Part shown: piece by piece, positions 1-9,186 of the stretch
Position numbering within the stretch: position 1 is the first letter of the stretch
Layout: every line of letters begins with the position of its first letter
From: CAYHWW01 sp964360145
Lineage (GTDB): Bacteria > Bdellovibrionota > UBA1018 > CAYHWW01
DNA length: 61,859 nucleotides
Direction: 5' to 3'
Assembly: GCA_964360145.1 (NCBI GenBank)
Contig: CAYHWW010000003.1
Span: forward strand, 1 to 61,859
Made by a program: the position numbers and the translations under genes
Notes under the pieces: model-generated
Told to the model about the DNA's origin: nothing
The model's database searches: none
Seen by the model: the letters and a program-made list of their open reading frames with translations, nothing else

Positions 1-19
1 GGAGTTAAGCACGGCCCGG

Positions 20-442
20 GTGAGGGAGATCATTGGTTTCTGTAAGCAGAAAACAAAACTTGTGAAAGAGCTTGCTCACCTTTTGATGCCCATACTCTCC
101 GCTTCAGAGAACGTCAGACCGGAAGCCCGCCCCGACGGCACCACCACATGGACCAAAGCCCGCTTAGGTGAATCCATTGCCCATGTCGTGCGCGAGATGG
201 AGCACTTGGCAAAGAACCCCCAGGGCACATTGCTCGACGGGGGCGTGGACTCCAAGGCATTGGAGACGCTGTATAAGGCTGCCGCTGAGCGCTATGGCCT
301 CAAGATGGTGGAGCTCGCCCAGCCCACGCGATTCCTGATTTTTGGAAATACCGTTGGACCGAGTTTATTCGATGTCATCATACGGATGCCCTGGGCCACG
401 GTCCACGCCCGCATCAGTCGTTTTGATGATGTGTTGATGTAA
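20..442 (+). CDS. Hypothetical protein, possibly truncated at the window edge
   Basis: I do not recognise this 140-residue protein. The frame stays open from the annotated GTG back to the left edge of the window, so the true start may lie outside; an internal ATG at 86 is another option. No signal peptide, membrane helix or known motif is visible. The middle is helix-rich (about residues 45-90) and the C-terminus has an alternating hydrophobic pattern that could be beta strand. It ends 8 nt before the NADH dehydrogenase start on the same strand, so the two may be co-transcribed. Confidence 0.55.
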   Translation: MREIIGFCKQKTKLVKELAHLLMPILSASENVRPEARPDGTTTWTKARLGESIAHVVREMEHLAKNPQGTLLDGGVDSKALETLYKAAAERYGLKMVELAQPTRFLIFGNTVGPSLFDVIIRMPWATVHARISRFDDVLM

Positions 443-450
443 AGCAAGTC

Positions 451-1716
451 ATGAAAGTCGTCATCGTAGGCGCGGGTTTTGCCGGTCTTAATGCCGCGAA
501 GAGATTGGGCAGCGTGAAGGGCATCGACATCACCTTGGTGGATCGCCGCAACTACCACCTTTTTCAACCGTTGCTCTACCAAGTGGCCATGGCGGCCCTT
601 TCCCCTGCGGAGATTGCCATGCCCATCCGCGCCATTGTGTGGCACCACCGCAATATCGATGTGCGGCTGGGCAACGTTACCGCCGTGGATATGGCTGCGA
701 AGACTGTCACCACGGATGGCGAAGCGCTCAGCTACGATCGCCTCATTCTCGCCTGTGGCGCCAAGCACAGTTACTTCGGTCATGGGGAATGGGAAGATAT
801 GGCTCCCGGGCTGAAAACCCTGGAGCAAGCCACCGAGATTCGTCGGCGCATGCTGCTGGCTTTCGAACTGGCGGACAAAGAGAAAGATGCAGAAAAACAA
901 AAGCGGCTTTTGACCTTCGTCGTTGTGGGGGGAGGGCCTACGGGGGTTGAGCTCGCTGGCGCATTGGGCGAGATCAGTCGGTATACGCTCGCGCGGGATT
1001 TCCGTCATATCGACCCCGCACGCACACGCATCGTGCTCATTGAAGCGGGACCTCGCATCTTGGCAGCGTTCCATGAAAGTCTTGCCCGACGCGCCACTGG
1101 CGACCTTGAGCGCTTGGGCGTGCAGGTGTGGACTGGCGCCCGGGTGCTGGACGTGACCGCCGCTGGCGTGCGCTTGCCCTCTGAGTTTCTAAGCTCCGCC
1201 ACCGTACTCTGGGCAGCGGGCGTACAGCCCTCGAGTCTTGGGCGTGCTCTTGGCACACCGCTTGATGCCATGGGTCGAGTGGTGGTGGGGAGAGACCTCA
1301 CGGTACCTGGCCACAGTGACGTGTTCGTGCTGGGCGACCAAGCCCATGTGGAAGACCTGAGGACGAAGAAGCCCTTGCCCGGGTTGTCGCCGGTTGCCAT
1401 CCAACAGGGGCTCTTTGCCGCCCGCCAGATCCTCAATGATGTGAGGGGAAGTTCCCGGGAGGAGTTTCATTATAAAGACAAAGGCATCATGGCCACCATC
1501 GGTCGCAAGACGGCCATCGTGGAAGTGGGTCGGCTGCGCTTCGGTGGGTTCTTCGCCTGGTGGACCTGGCTTCTGGTGCACATCTACTATTTGATTGGCT
1601 TCAGGAACCGGCTCTTAGTCCTCATCCAATGGGCGTGGGCGTACCTGACGTTTTCTCGGGGTGCACGCCTCATCGTGGATAAGGAATGGCGCATCAATCC
1701 GCCACCGCGAAAGTGA
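451..1716 (+). CDS. ndh: Type II NADH dehydrogenase (NDH-2), membrane-peripheral flavoprotein
   Basis: Non-proton-pumping NADH:quinone oxidoreductase that passes electrons from NADH through FAD to the quinone pool at the inner face of the cytoplasmic membrane. Seen: an N-terminal FAD-binding GAGFAG at residues 7-12, a second nucleotide-binding GGGPTG at 160-165 followed by VELAG, and the LGD motif near residue 290 typical of pyridine nucleotide-disulphide oxidoreductases. The last ~55 residues are aromatic and hydrophobic (FFAWWTWLLVHIYYLIG), matching the C-terminal membrane anchor of NDH-2. The 421-aa length is normal. The gene abuts the convergent glnS with no spacer, so no separate terminator exists between them. 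Confidence 0.9.
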   Translation: MKVVIVGAGFAGLNAAKRLGSVKGIDITLVDRRNYHLFQPLLYQVAMAALSPAEIAMPIRAIVWHHRNIDVRLGNVTAVDMAAKTVTTDGEALSYDRLILACGAKHSYFGHGEWEDMAPGLKTLEQATEIRRRMLLAFELADKEKDAEKQKRLLTFVVVGGGPTGVELAGALGEISRYTLARDFRHIDPARTRIVLIEAGPRILAAFHESLARRATGDLERLGVQVWTGARVLDVTAAGVRLPSEFLSSATVLWAAGVQPSSLGRALGTPLDAMGRVVVGRDLTVPGHSDVFVLGDQAHVEDLRTKKPLPGLSPVAIQQGLFAARQILNDVRGSSREEFHYKDKGIMATIGRKTAIVEVGRLRFGGFFAWWTWLLVHIYYLIGFRNRLLVLIQWAWAYLTFSRGARLIVDKEWRINPPPRK

Positions 1717-3414
1717 CTACTTATTCTCTTTGGCCCAGGAATCCCGCAGCGTGGCGGTGCGGTTGAAGACCAAGGTGGATCCCGAACGGTGATCCCGTCG
1801 GTCCGCCACAAAGTAGCCCAGGCGTTCAAACTGAAAACGGTCTTCGGGCTTTGCCTCCGCGAGGCCAGGTTCCACCCAGCACTCAGAAAGGGTTTCGAGG
1901 GACTTGGGGTTGAGCTTGTCTAAGAAGTCATCACCAGGGAGCTGTACGGTGAGCATGCGGTCATACATCCGGACTTCTGCTTTTTTGCCATGGGTCGCGG
2001 AGACCCAGTGAATGGTGCCTTTGACTTTGCGACCATCCGGCGTGTTGCCGCCAGTGGTCGCTGGATCATAGGTGCAGTGCACGGCGGTGACCTTGCCGCT
2101 GCTGTCTTTCACCACGTTCACGCATTTCACGATGTAGGCTCCGCGGAGCCGCACTTCACCGCCGGGCTGGAGGCGGAAGTATTTGGGCGGCGGTGTTTCC
2201 ATGAAGTCATCTTGCTCGATGTAGACTTCACGGCTGAACGGGACTTTGCGCGTGCCCCTGTCGGCGTGGACGGGGTGTCGCGGCAGCTCGAACTCTTCGG
2301 TCTTCGCTTCGGGGTAGTTATCGATGATGAGCTTCAGGGGTCTCAGCACCGCCATGGCCCGGGGGGCGCTGCGATCCAGGTCCTCGCGGACGCAGTTTTC
2401 CAAGACGGCGAAGTCAATGCAGCTGTCTTTTTTCGTGACGCCCACGCGTTCGCAGAAATCGCGGATGGCCGCAGGAGTGTAACCCCTGCGGCGCAAACCC
2501 TGGATGGTGGGCATGCGAGGGTCGTCCCAACCGCTTACGCGGTTCTGCTCCACGAGCTCGAGGAGCTTGCGTTTGCTCATCACCGTATAGTCGATGTTGA
2601 GGCGGGCGAACTCGATCTGTTGGGGATGGCACGGTGTTTTCAGTGTATCCAGAATCCAGTCGTAAAAGGGGCGGTGATCCTCAAACTCCAAGGTGCAGAT
2701 GGAGTGGGTGATGCCCTCCAGCATGTCGGAGAGGGGATGGGCGTAGTCGTACATGGGGTAGATGCACCACTTGCTGCCCGTCTGATGGTGCTCCGCATGG
2801 CGGATGCGGTAGAGCGCGGGGTCCCGTAAGTTCACGTTGCCCGACTTCATGTCGATTTTGGCGCGGAGAATGTGGGCGCCGTCGGGGAATTCGCCATTGC
2901 GCATGCGGGCGAAGAGATCCAGGTTCTCTTCGATGGTGCGGTTGCGATGGGGCGATTCTTTGCCTGGTTCAGTGAGGGACCCGCGGCTTTTGCGCATTTC
3001 TTCGGCACTTTGGCTATCCACGTAGGCTTTGCCCATTTTAATGAGGGTCACCGCGTAGTCGTGGATTTTCTCGAAGTAGTCCGAGGCGTTGTGGAGGCCA
3101 GCCCATTCAAAACCAAGCCAGCGCACGTCTTCTTGAATGGACTCCACGTACTCCACGTCTTCTTTGGCGGGGTTTGTGTCATCAAAACGCAGGTTGCACC
3201 TGCCCTTGTAGTCGCGGGCGAGCCCGAAGTTGAGGCAGATGCTTTTCGCATGCCCGATGTGGAGGTAGCCGTTGGGCTCCGGCGGGAAGCGCGTGACGAC
3301 CTTGCCACCAAACTTGCCTGTGCGGTGATCCTCATCAATGATCTGGCGGATGAAGTTCGACGGGGCTGGGGGCGTCGTAGTGAGTGGTGTTGATACCGGG
3401 CTCTGCGTAGACAT
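1717..3414 (-). CDS. glnS: Glutaminyl-tRNA synthetase
   Basis: Class I aminoacyl-tRNA synthetase charging tRNA-Gln with glutamine in the cytoplasm. Seen: the HIGH signature in PNGYLHIGHAKS near residue 47, a KMSKS equivalent (VMSKRKLL) in the middle, and a C-terminal anticodon-binding beta-barrel region (PGGEVRLRGAYIVKC onward). At 565 aa it matches GlnRS rather than GluRS. I chose the ATG at 3414 (MSTQSP); an upstream in-frame GTG at 3432 has AGAGG ahead of it and is an alternative. Only ~65 bp separate it from the divergent recQ. Presence of GlnRS implies direct charging of tRNA-Gln rather than sole reliance on the amidotransferase route. Confidence 0.94.
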   Translation of the reverse strand: MSTQSPVSTPLTTTPPAPSNFIRQIIDEDHRTGKFGGKVVTRFPPEPNGYLHIGHAKSICLNFGLARDYKGRCNLRFDDTNPAKEDVEYVESIQEDVRWLGFEWAGLHNASDYFEKIHDYAVTLIKMGKAYVDSQSAEEMRKSRGSLTEPGKESPHRNRTIEENLDLFARMRNGEFPDGAHILRAKIDMKSGNVNLRDPALYRIRHAEHHQTGSKWCIYPMYDYAHPLSDMLEGITHSICTLEFEDHRPFYDWILDTLKTPCHPQQIEFARLNIDYTVMSKRKLLELVEQNRVSGWDDPRMPTIQGLRRRGYTPAAIRDFCERVGVTKKDSCIDFAVLENCVREDLDRSAPRAMAVLRPLKLIIDNYPEAKTEEFELPRHPVHADRGTRKVPFSREVYIEQDDFMETPPPKYFRLQPGGEVRLRGAYIVKCVNVVKDSSGKVTAVHCTYDPATTGGNTPDGRKVKGTIHWVSATHGKKAEVRMYDRMLTVQLPGDDFLDKLNPKSLETLSECWVEPGLAEAKPEDRFQFERLGYFVADRRDHRSGSTLVFNRTATLRDSWAKENK

Positions 3415-3481
3415 ATCCACATGAATTAGCACAGTACACTAGCCTCTGTCTTCCCAGACTATGCTAGCCTGAATCACGAAT

Positions 3482-5530
3482 ATGATGACGCCCCTCCATG
3501 AGATCTTGCACCAACGTTTTGGCTTTACTGCTTTTCGCCCCCACCAAGAAGAGGTCTGCGAGGCTGCTGCGGCCGGGGATGACGTGCTCCTCGTCATGCC
3601 CACAGGCGCTGGGAAATCCCTTTGTTACCAGATCCCAGGACTGGCTCGTGGTGGCGTGACCCTGGTCATCAGCCCCTTGGTGGCCCTCATCGAAGACCAA
3701 GTGGCGGCGCTGCGGGCCAGGGGCGGACCACGGCCCTTACGAGCAGAGCGTATCCACTCAGGGCGAGACCGGGAAGCGTCGCGTCAGGTCTGCATGAGTT
3801 ATCTCAAAGGTGAGCTGGATTTTCTCTTCATCGCGCCAGAGCGTTTGGCTGTGCCCGGCTTCCTCGAGATGCTGGCCAAGCGAAAACCCTCACTGATTGC
3901 CGTTGACGAAGCCCACTGCATTTCCCAGTGGGGCCATGATTTTAGGCCCGAGTACCGCATGCTAGGCCAAAGATTACCGGCCCTGCGGCCCGCCCCCGTC
4001 ATCGCGCTCACTGCCACCGCCACGGCCCGGGTCCAAGAAGACATCTGCGCGGGGCTCAGCATGCCGGGAGCGCGGCGCTTCATCCATGGGTTCCGCCGGG
4101 GAAATATCGCCGTTGAAGTCGTGGAGATGAACCCGGGGGAGCGCATCAAGACCACCATGGAGCTCCTGACACCGGCGGAGCGGCGCCCGGCCATTGTCTA
4201 TGCTCCCACCCGCAAGCGCGCTGAGGAAGTCTGTGAGGCAATGAAAAGCCGCTTCTCCGTGGGCACCTACCATGCGGGGATGACGGCGCTGCAACGGGAG
4301 AAGGCTCAGAACGGATTTCTCAGTGGCGACATCGATGTCATGGTGGCCACGATTGCCTTCGGCATGGGCATCGATAAAGCCAATGTGCGCACCGTGGCTC
4401 ACCTGGCCTTGCCCTCAAGCATCGAGGCTTATTATCAAGAGATTGGTCGTGCGGGGCGGGACGGGGCTCCTTCACGGGCGGTGCTTCTCCAGTCCTACAT
4501 CGATCGTAAGACCCACGAGTTCTTCCGCGATCGTGATTATCCAGAGCTCCATGTGCTGCAGAGCGTGTTTGCCGCCAGTGGCGCGGAACCCTGTGACAGC
4601 GATGAGCTGTTGGCGCGCAGCGAGTTGACCGAGGTGGATTTCTCACGAGCTTTGGAAAAACTATGGATTCATGGCGGCGTGGTCATCGATGGGGACCAGC
4701 GCGTGAAGCGCGGCGCCGAAGGTTGGCAGAAGGCCTATGCCGCGCAGCGGGCCCATCGGGATCGTCAGCTTGAGGACGTGACTCGTTTTGCGGAGGGCAC
4801 GGGCTGTCGCATGACGGCGTTGGTGCGGCATTTTGGAGATAAAGACGATGCGGGCGCTGACTGCGGCACCTGTGATTGGTGCGCGCCCGCCCAGGCCCTT
4901 TGTGCTGCGACCCGCACTCGCCCCCTCAATGAAGCAGAGCGCGGCATCGCCCTCTGGGTCTTGAATGCGCTCGCCACGGCGGGGGCAGGTGGGGATGGGG
5001 CCCCTTCCACAGGGAAGCTCGCCCGGGACTGGGCGGGGGATCGTCGGCTCTTCGAGCGGGTGATCACAGCGCTTTCCAAGGCAAGGCTCCTTTCTTTCTA
5101 TGACGATTCTTTTGAAAAGGACGGCAGCGTCATTCGGTTCCGGCGGGTCTATCTCAGTGAGGATGGTCGAGTGTTGCGCAATGCAGACCAGCGATTGGCT
5201 TCGCTCAATGATGTGCGCATCAGCGAAGAGCTGGCGAAATCGAAAGCTTCCAAGAGCAAGAGGAGTGGCAAGGGCCGCTCTTCCGCTGAGGGGCAGCCAG
5301 CAGTGGGAAGCCCCGCGCCAGAGACCGTGACAGCATTAAAATCCTGGAGGCTTGCCATCGCACGCAGCGAAAAAGTGCCCGCCTTCCGCATTTTGTCGGA
5401 CAGAGTGCTGATGGCCATTGCCGCTGCCCGCCCCGAGAATCAGGACGCGTTGCTCGCGGTCCATGGCATGGGCCCTCGACTTTGCGAGAAATTCGGTCGG
5501 GATATCCTTGGAGTATTGCGCTCCGGCTAA
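3482..5530 (+). CDS. recQ: ATP-dependent DNA helicase RecQ
   Basis: A 3'-5' superfamily 2 DNA helicase acting in recombination and fork repair. Seen: Walker A GAGKS at 42-46, DEAH box at 142-145 within AVDEAHCISQWGHDFRPEYR, a motif VI-like QEIGRAGRDG, a zinc-binding region with DCGTCDWC, a winged-helix region, and a C-terminal HRDC domain preceded by a basic, Ser-rich linker (KASKSKRSGKGRSS). At 682 aa it is slightly longer than Escherichia coli RecQ because of that linker. The start is MMTPLHEILHQRFGF, which aligns with the usual N-terminus. It is divergent from glnS. Confidence 0.94.
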   Translation: MMTPLHEILHQRFGFTAFRPHQEEVCEAAAAGDDVLLVMPTGAGKSLCYQIPGLARGGVTLVISPLVALIEDQVAALRARGGPRPLRAERIHSGRDREASRQVCMSYLKGELDFLFIAPERLAVPGFLEMLAKRKPSLIAVDEAHCISQWGHDFRPEYRMLGQRLPALRPAPVIALTATATARVQEDICAGLSMPGARRFIHGFRRGNIAVEVVEMNPGERIKTTMELLTPAERRPAIVYAPTRKRAEEVCEAMKSRFSVGTYHAGMTALQREKAQNGFLSGDIDVMVATIAFGMGIDKANVRTVAHLALPSSIEAYYQEIGRAGRDGAPSRAVLLQSYIDRKTHEFFRDRDYPELHVLQSVFAASGAEPCDSDELLARSELTEVDFSRALEKLWIHGGVVIDGDQRVKRGAEGWQKAYAAQRAHRDRQLEDVTRFAEGTGCRMTALVRHFGDKDDAGADCGTCDWCAPAQALCAATRTRPLNEAERGIALWVLNALATAGAGGDGAPSTGKLARDWAGDRRLFERVITALSKARLLSFYDDSFEKDGSVIRFRRVYLSEDGRVLRNADQRLASLNDVRISEELAKSKASKSKRSGKGRSSAEGQPAVGSPAPETVTALKSWRLAIARSEKVPAFRILSDRVLMAIAAARPENQDALLAVHGMGPRLCEKFGRDILGVLRSG

Positions 5531-5587
5531 GAGCGTTATGGCATGGCTCATTCCGCCATGGTTTTGCATGGCCCAAGAAATGCAGGA

Positions 5588-5619
5588 ACTCCTTGTTTGA
5601 TGATCATCAAACAAGGAGT
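5588..5619. promoter_or_regulatory. 32-bp perfect palindrome that contains the Shine-Dalgarno of the CBS gene
   Basis: A perfect palindrome with arm ACTCCTTGTTTGATGA and no spacer lies between recQ and the CBS-domain gene. Its 3' arm contains AAGGAG (5613-5618), which is placed 5 nt before the ATG at 5624. In RNA the two arms would fold into a hairpin of about 14 pairs that hides the ribosome-binding site. As DNA it could be a dimeric-repressor operator. There is no following T-tract, so it is not a standard recQ terminator. The function is inferred; the symmetry is directly visible. Confidence 0.8.
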
Positions 5620-5623
5620 CCAT

Positions 5624-6487
5624 ATGAATCAATCCATCGAACGTTTCATGAAGGGGAGGGTGCTCGTACTCAGTGAAGCCGCATCGGCGCAGGAGGCGGC
5701 GCGCGCCATGTATGAGCGCCGTGTGGGGTGCGCCGTGGTTTGCAGCAGCGAAGGGCGCATGGCGGGCCTCGTCACGGACCGTGACATCGCCACGCAGTTG
5801 GTGGCATTTGCGGAGCCCTTGTCCACCCCTCTCCGGGAGATCATGAGTGAGCCCATGTACTCCATCGCGGATTGGCAACACGCCAATGATGCTGTGCAGC
5901 TGATGGAGGGGCATGGCCTGCGCCGCGTGCCTATTATCCGAAGGTCCGAGTCGGGCCAGGAAAAATGCGTGGGCATCGTCACTCTCGATGATTTGATCAC
6001 TTTCAAGCTCACCGACATCGACACAATCAGTCGGATTGTGGCGCGTCAGATGCCAGGTAAAAAGTATGGCATTACGCGCACCGATCGCAGGGAAGAGCGT
6101 CGGGAGCAGACCCTTGCACGCTTCTATGGCACGGTGACTGCTCATACGTACTTGGATCAAGCAGCCGTTGAGAAGCTCACGCATTTTGTGCTCAGCACGG
6201 TCGTGCGTAGGATATTGCCTTCGGAGGCAAAGCAGTTGATCGAGCAGCTGCCCGGCATACTCAAAGAGGATCTGCTAGAATTGCGTGCCGGGCCCGATCG
6301 AAGCATCACTGAGGATGTCATCCTGAAGCAGATGGAGACTCACTTTGGGATGGAGACGGAAGAAGCGACCGCCGCACTTTCGGGGTTCTGGGCTGCCTTG
6401 AAGGAGTTCACTGGTGATTCTGGAGAGGCAGGTCACGTGCTCGCTCAAATGCCACCCCGACTCCGAGAACTCTTTCTCTCGGAATAA
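5624..6487 (+). CDS. Tandem-CBS-domain protein with DUF2267-like C-terminus
   Basis: A 287-aa cytoplasmic protein. Residues ~8-125 hold two CBS motifs (VGCAVVCSSEGRMAGLVTDRDIA and GLRRVPIIR...GIVTLDDLI), which usually bind adenine nucleotides. The C-terminal ~140 residues (from about TLARFYGTVTAHTYLDQAA) resemble the helical DUF2267 domain. The CBS plus DUF2267 combination is known in stress-linked proteins, but no specific activity can be assigned. I chose the ATG at 5624 because AAGGAG precedes it; the frame runs upstream through a palindrome but has no better start. Translation may be gated by that palindrome. Confidence 0.8.
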   Translation: MNQSIERFMKGRVLVLSEAASAQEAARAMYERRVGCAVVCSSEGRMAGLVTDRDIATQLVAFAEPLSTPLREIMSEPMYSIADWQHANDAVQLMEGHGLRRVPIIRRSESGQEKCVGIVTLDDLITFKLTDIDTISRIVARQMPGKKYGITRTDRREERREQTLARFYGTVTAHTYLDQAAVEKLTHFVLSTVVRRILPSEAKQLIEQLPGILKEDLLELRAGPDRSITEDVILKQMETHFGMETEEATAALSGFWAALKEFTGDSGEAGHVLAQMPPRLRELFLSE

Positions 6488-6517
6488 GGGCGAGCCCTAA
6501 GGGTCCGCGAGGTTGTG

Positions 6518-6564
6518 CCGCTGAGGAGCGGAGTGCTTGTGCAGAGCACCCATCTCCCCAGCGG
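6518..6564. terminator. Branched stem-loop between convergent CBS and hsp20 genes
   Basis: CCGCTG at 6518-6523 pairs with CAGCGG at 6559-6564, and an inner GTGCT/AGCAC stem (6533-6537 with 6545-6549) sits inside. It lies between the ends of two convergent genes, so a bidirectional transcription end is the likely role. No long T-tract follows on either strand, so the call is tentative. Confidence 0.4.
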
Positions 6565-6573
6565 ATTCTAGCG

Positions 6574-7071
6574 TCAGGCAACCCGCTCTTTTTCACGTTC
6601 CTTTTGAGGGGTTCTGCTCTCTTCTTTTTTGTGGCTTAAGAGTCGATCCCAAAAACCGGCCTTGCCCTCACCGATTTTAATTTGTTGCCCTTTGGAAGCT
6701 TCACCTTTGGGCACGGCGACGCGTAAGACACCATTCCGGTAATCAGCCTCGATTTGCTCCGCTTTAATGCCAGCGGGGAGCGTAAAGCTCCGCTCGTAGG
6801 AGCCATAACTGCGCTCAGTCTGGTAGTAGTCTTTACCCTTCTCTTCGCGCTCCTCTTTGCGTGCACCGGAAACGGTCAGCGTGTTGTCCTGCAAGTTGAT
6901 TCGGATATCTTCTTTAGGGACCCCTGGGAGGTCAAAACTCATGAGGTAATGACTCTCCGTTTCATCCACTTCGTAAGCAGGTGCCATGGTCTGGTCGAAG
7001 AGGCGCTCGACCTGCCGCTGCAGCCGATTGAATTCGCTAAAGGGGCGCCAGAGATCGATTTGAGTTTTCAT
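6574..7071 (-). CDS. Small heat-shock protein, Hsp20/alpha-crystallin family
   Basis: ATP-independent holdase chaperone of 165 aa. Seen: the alpha-crystallin domain from about YLMSFDLPGVPKEDIRINL through YRNGVLRVAVPKGE, including the canonical G-V-L motif and the DLPG strand. The N-terminal region (MKTQIDLWRPFSEFNRL) matches typical bacterial class A Hsp20 openings. I start at 7071 because AAGGAG lies 8 nt upstream; the longer open frame to 7317 overlaps the histidine-kinase end. No CIRCE element is visible upstream. A short ATGAC/GTCAT inverted repeat sits at about 7103-7119. Confidence 0.92.
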   Translation of the reverse strand: MKTQIDLWRPFSEFNRLQRQVERLFDQTMAPAYEVDETESHYLMSFDLPGVPKEDIRINLQDNTLTVSGARKEEREEKGKDYYQTERSYGSYERSFTLPAGIKAEQIEADYRNGVLRVAVPKGEASKGQQIKIGEGKAGFWDRLLSHKKEESRTPQKEREKERVA

Positions 7072-7192
7072 GTGTATTTCTCCTTGTTCAATTTTGGGAA
7101 TGACGGAAACAGTCATGAGCGCTCGGGAGCAACATCCGTGCCACCATGCAGTGGGGCAGAACGCCGCGGCATTCTCATTGCGCCGCATGCCG

Positions 7193-8506
7193 CTATTTTG
7201 GAAAGCGGCACCAGAAGGTCGAGCCGCGCCCCGTCTTGCTCTCCAAGCCGACTTCGCCACCGTGGAGTTCCATGATGTGCTTGACGATGGAAAGCCCCAG
7301 GCCCGTGCCGCCTTCATCTCGGCCCCGTGCGGCGTCTATGCGATAAAATCGCTCAAAAATGCGGTGGCCGTGCTCATCCGCGATGCCTGGGCCGTTGTCT
7401 GACACTTTAAAAAGGATATCCCCGTTGCCTGCGGTCTCCCAGCTCACATGAATCCTACCGCCCGCTGGAGTGTATTTGCGGGCATTGGAGATGAGATTCA
7501 CGACGACCTGCTCCAGACGATCGGGGTCGGCGAGGACCTCGAAGACGTGGCATTCCACGGTGACCTCGTGCTGCTTATCCTGGAAGGCACCCTGCAGCTG
7601 TCGCACCACGCCTTCGGTGAGTTCTTTCACGCGCACGGGGATTTTCTGAATGTTGGATGTCCGTGAGTCCAGGGAGGAAAGATCAAGGAGGTCATTGATG
7701 AGGGTAAGCAATCGGGAGGAATTCCTGGCGATGATTTTCAAGAAATCCCGGTCCGGGGGGCGGCCCTCTTCCGCATCAATGAGAAGAGTGTCGGCGAACC
7801 CCTTGATGGAGGTCAGGGGGGTGCGCAGCTCGTGGGATACGTTGGCGACGAAATCTTCACGCAAGTCCTGGGTGCGGCGCTCGATGATGCCGGAGGCGAG
7901 CGGCATGACGAGTTTCTTTGATGACCAGTGCAGCATGGCAAGAAGGATCACGGTGAAGACGGCGAGCCCGAGGAGCAGGGTCATGTCGAATATTCGCAGG
8001 ACATCGTGAAGGAAGGAGAGTCTGGTGCCAGCCCGCACGACGAGCGCTCTGCTCGGCAGGTAGAGCGTGGCATAGAGAGCGTCCTCCCCCAATGTTTGGC
8101 TCTCGCGATGGCTGATGCCACGGTGGTTAGCGCTCTCTAGCGCCACCGCGATTTCTTCCCGTTGCAAGAGCGGCGTCATGAGTTGGGAGTTATGCGTGGA
8201 GTCGCAGAGAACGGTGCCATCACCGGCTGAGAGCACGGTGATGCGAAATGGCGTGCCTGATGCGTAGTCCATGCACCAGTGGTCCGTGGGTTTGGCGGGC
8301 AGATCTTTCGCCAGCACGTCGAGGAATTCCTCGGCCTGCTTTTCTGTCTCTCGGAGATAACGGTCTTTGAAGACCACGTTGACAGCTATGCCAAGGGTAG
8401 CAACGAGAGCGAGGATGGCGGCGGCCTGAATGAGGACGATGCGGGAGAAGGATTTCCAGGTGAGGACCCGTGCGCCGGTGTCCAGGGGTGCGGCTTTCGC
8501 CTGCAT
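7193..8506 (-). CDS. PhoR-like membrane sensor histidine kinase
   Basis: A 437-aa two-component sensor. Seen: a transmembrane helix at about residues 22-45, an extracytoplasmic sensor region with two Cys, a second transmembrane helix at ~172-192, the HisKA box FVANVSHELRTPLTSIKGF with phospho-acceptor His225, then N, G1 and G2 boxes (NLISNARKYTP, DNGPGIADE, GGTGLGLSIVKH). The order and H-box are of the PhoR/WalK type. It follows its response regulator with a 1-nt gap, so they form one operon. No pst transport genes are nearby, so a phosphate signal is not assured. Confidence 0.88.
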   Translation of the reverse strand: MQAKAAPLDTGARVLTWKSFSRIVLIQAAAILALVATLGIAVNVVFKDRYLRETEKQAEEFLDVLAKDLPAKPTDHWCMDYASGTPFRITVLSAGDGTVLCDSTHNSQLMTPLLQREEIAVALESANHRGISHRESQTLGEDALYATLYLPSRALVVRAGTRLSFLHDVLRIFDMTLLLGLAVFTVILLAMLHWSSKKLVMPLASGIIERRTQDLREDFVANVSHELRTPLTSIKGFADTLLIDAEEGRPPDRDFLKIIARNSSRLLTLINDLLDLSSLDSRTSNIQKIPVRVKELTEGVVRQLQGAFQDKQHEVTVECHVFEVLADPDRLEQVVVNLISNARKYTPAGGRIHVSWETAGNGDILFKVSDNGPGIADEHGHRIFERFYRIDAARGRDEGGTGLGLSIVKHIMELHGGEVGLESKTGRGSTFWCRFPK

Positions 8507-8507
8507 A

Positions 8508-9176
8508 TCAGCCCGCTTTCACGCGATAGCCGATGCCCCGCACGGTCTCTATGACGTCGGCGCAGGGCCCGATCTTGCCTCTGAGGCCGTAGACGTGGGT
8601 GTCGATGACCCGGTCCACCACCACCACGCCCTCTTCTTGGATGAAGGTGAGCAGTTTTTCGCGGGGGAGCACTTTGCCCTGGTTTCGCATCATGGCGACG
8701 AGGATCTTGAATTCTGAGGCCGTGAGCTGGATCTCTTTGCCTGCGCATCTCACTTCTGCCTTCGCGGCATCCACAAAAAGGTCCCCGATCTTGTACTGGT
8801 CCTCATTCCCCCGCTGTCCGAGGACGGCGGCACGGCGCAGAAGCGCCCGCACCCGGGCGGTGAAGACGGGGATTTCAAAGGGCTTCGTGATGTAGTCATC
8901 CGCGCCTGTTTCCAGCCCCCGCACGATGTCGGCGGGTTCCGATCGGGCTGTGACCATGAGGATGGGGGCGGCCCCCGCCATTTTCCTGCAGAGGTCGATG
9001 CCAGAGACCCCGGGTAGCATCCAGTCGAGGATGATGAGCTCAAACTTCTGTTCTTCGAAGAGTCGCAGGGCGTCTCGACCGTTGGCGGCGGTGACCACCT
9101 CGAGGCCCTCGCGCTTGAGGTGAACGCTCATGAGTTCGCTGACATCGGCTTCATCTTCAACAAGCATCACGCGCAT
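8508..9176 (-). CDS. PhoB/OmpR-family response regulator
   Basis: A 222-aa DNA-binding response regulator. Seen: a receiver domain with acidic EDE at 7-9, phospho-acceptor Asp51 in LIILDWMLPG, and the ITKPFE lysine motif near residue 100; the C-terminal half is an OmpR-type winged helix (FKILVAMMRNQGKVLPREKLL, VVDRVIDTHVYGLRGKIG, ETVRGIGYRVKAG). The start at 9176 has AAGAGG immediately upstream. It is first in the operon with the PhoR-like kinase. A large hairpin ends directly before the ribosome-binding site. Confidence 0.9.
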   Translation of the reverse strand: MRVMLVEDEADVSELMSVHLKREGLEVVTAANGRDALRLFEEQKFELIILDWMLPGVSGIDLCRKMAGAAPILMVTARSEPADIVRGLETGADDYITKPFEIPVFTARVRALLRRAAVLGQRGNEDQYKIGDLFVDAAKAEVRCAGKEIQLTASEFKILVAMMRNQGKVLPREKLLTFIQEEGVVVVDRVIDTHVYGLRGKIGPCADVIETVRGIGYRVKAG

Positions 9177-9186
9177 AGGGCCTCTT

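Noticed and set aside
1990..2829. 279-codon plus-strand ORF opposite glnS
   Set aside because: It lies wholly antisense to a confidently identified synthetase and its translation has no motif or start signal.
7072..7192. CIRCE or ROSE-type heat-shock element upstream of hsp20
   Set aside because: No TTAGCACTC-N9-GAGTGCTAA and no convincing ROSE fold; only a weak 5-bp inverted repeat is present.
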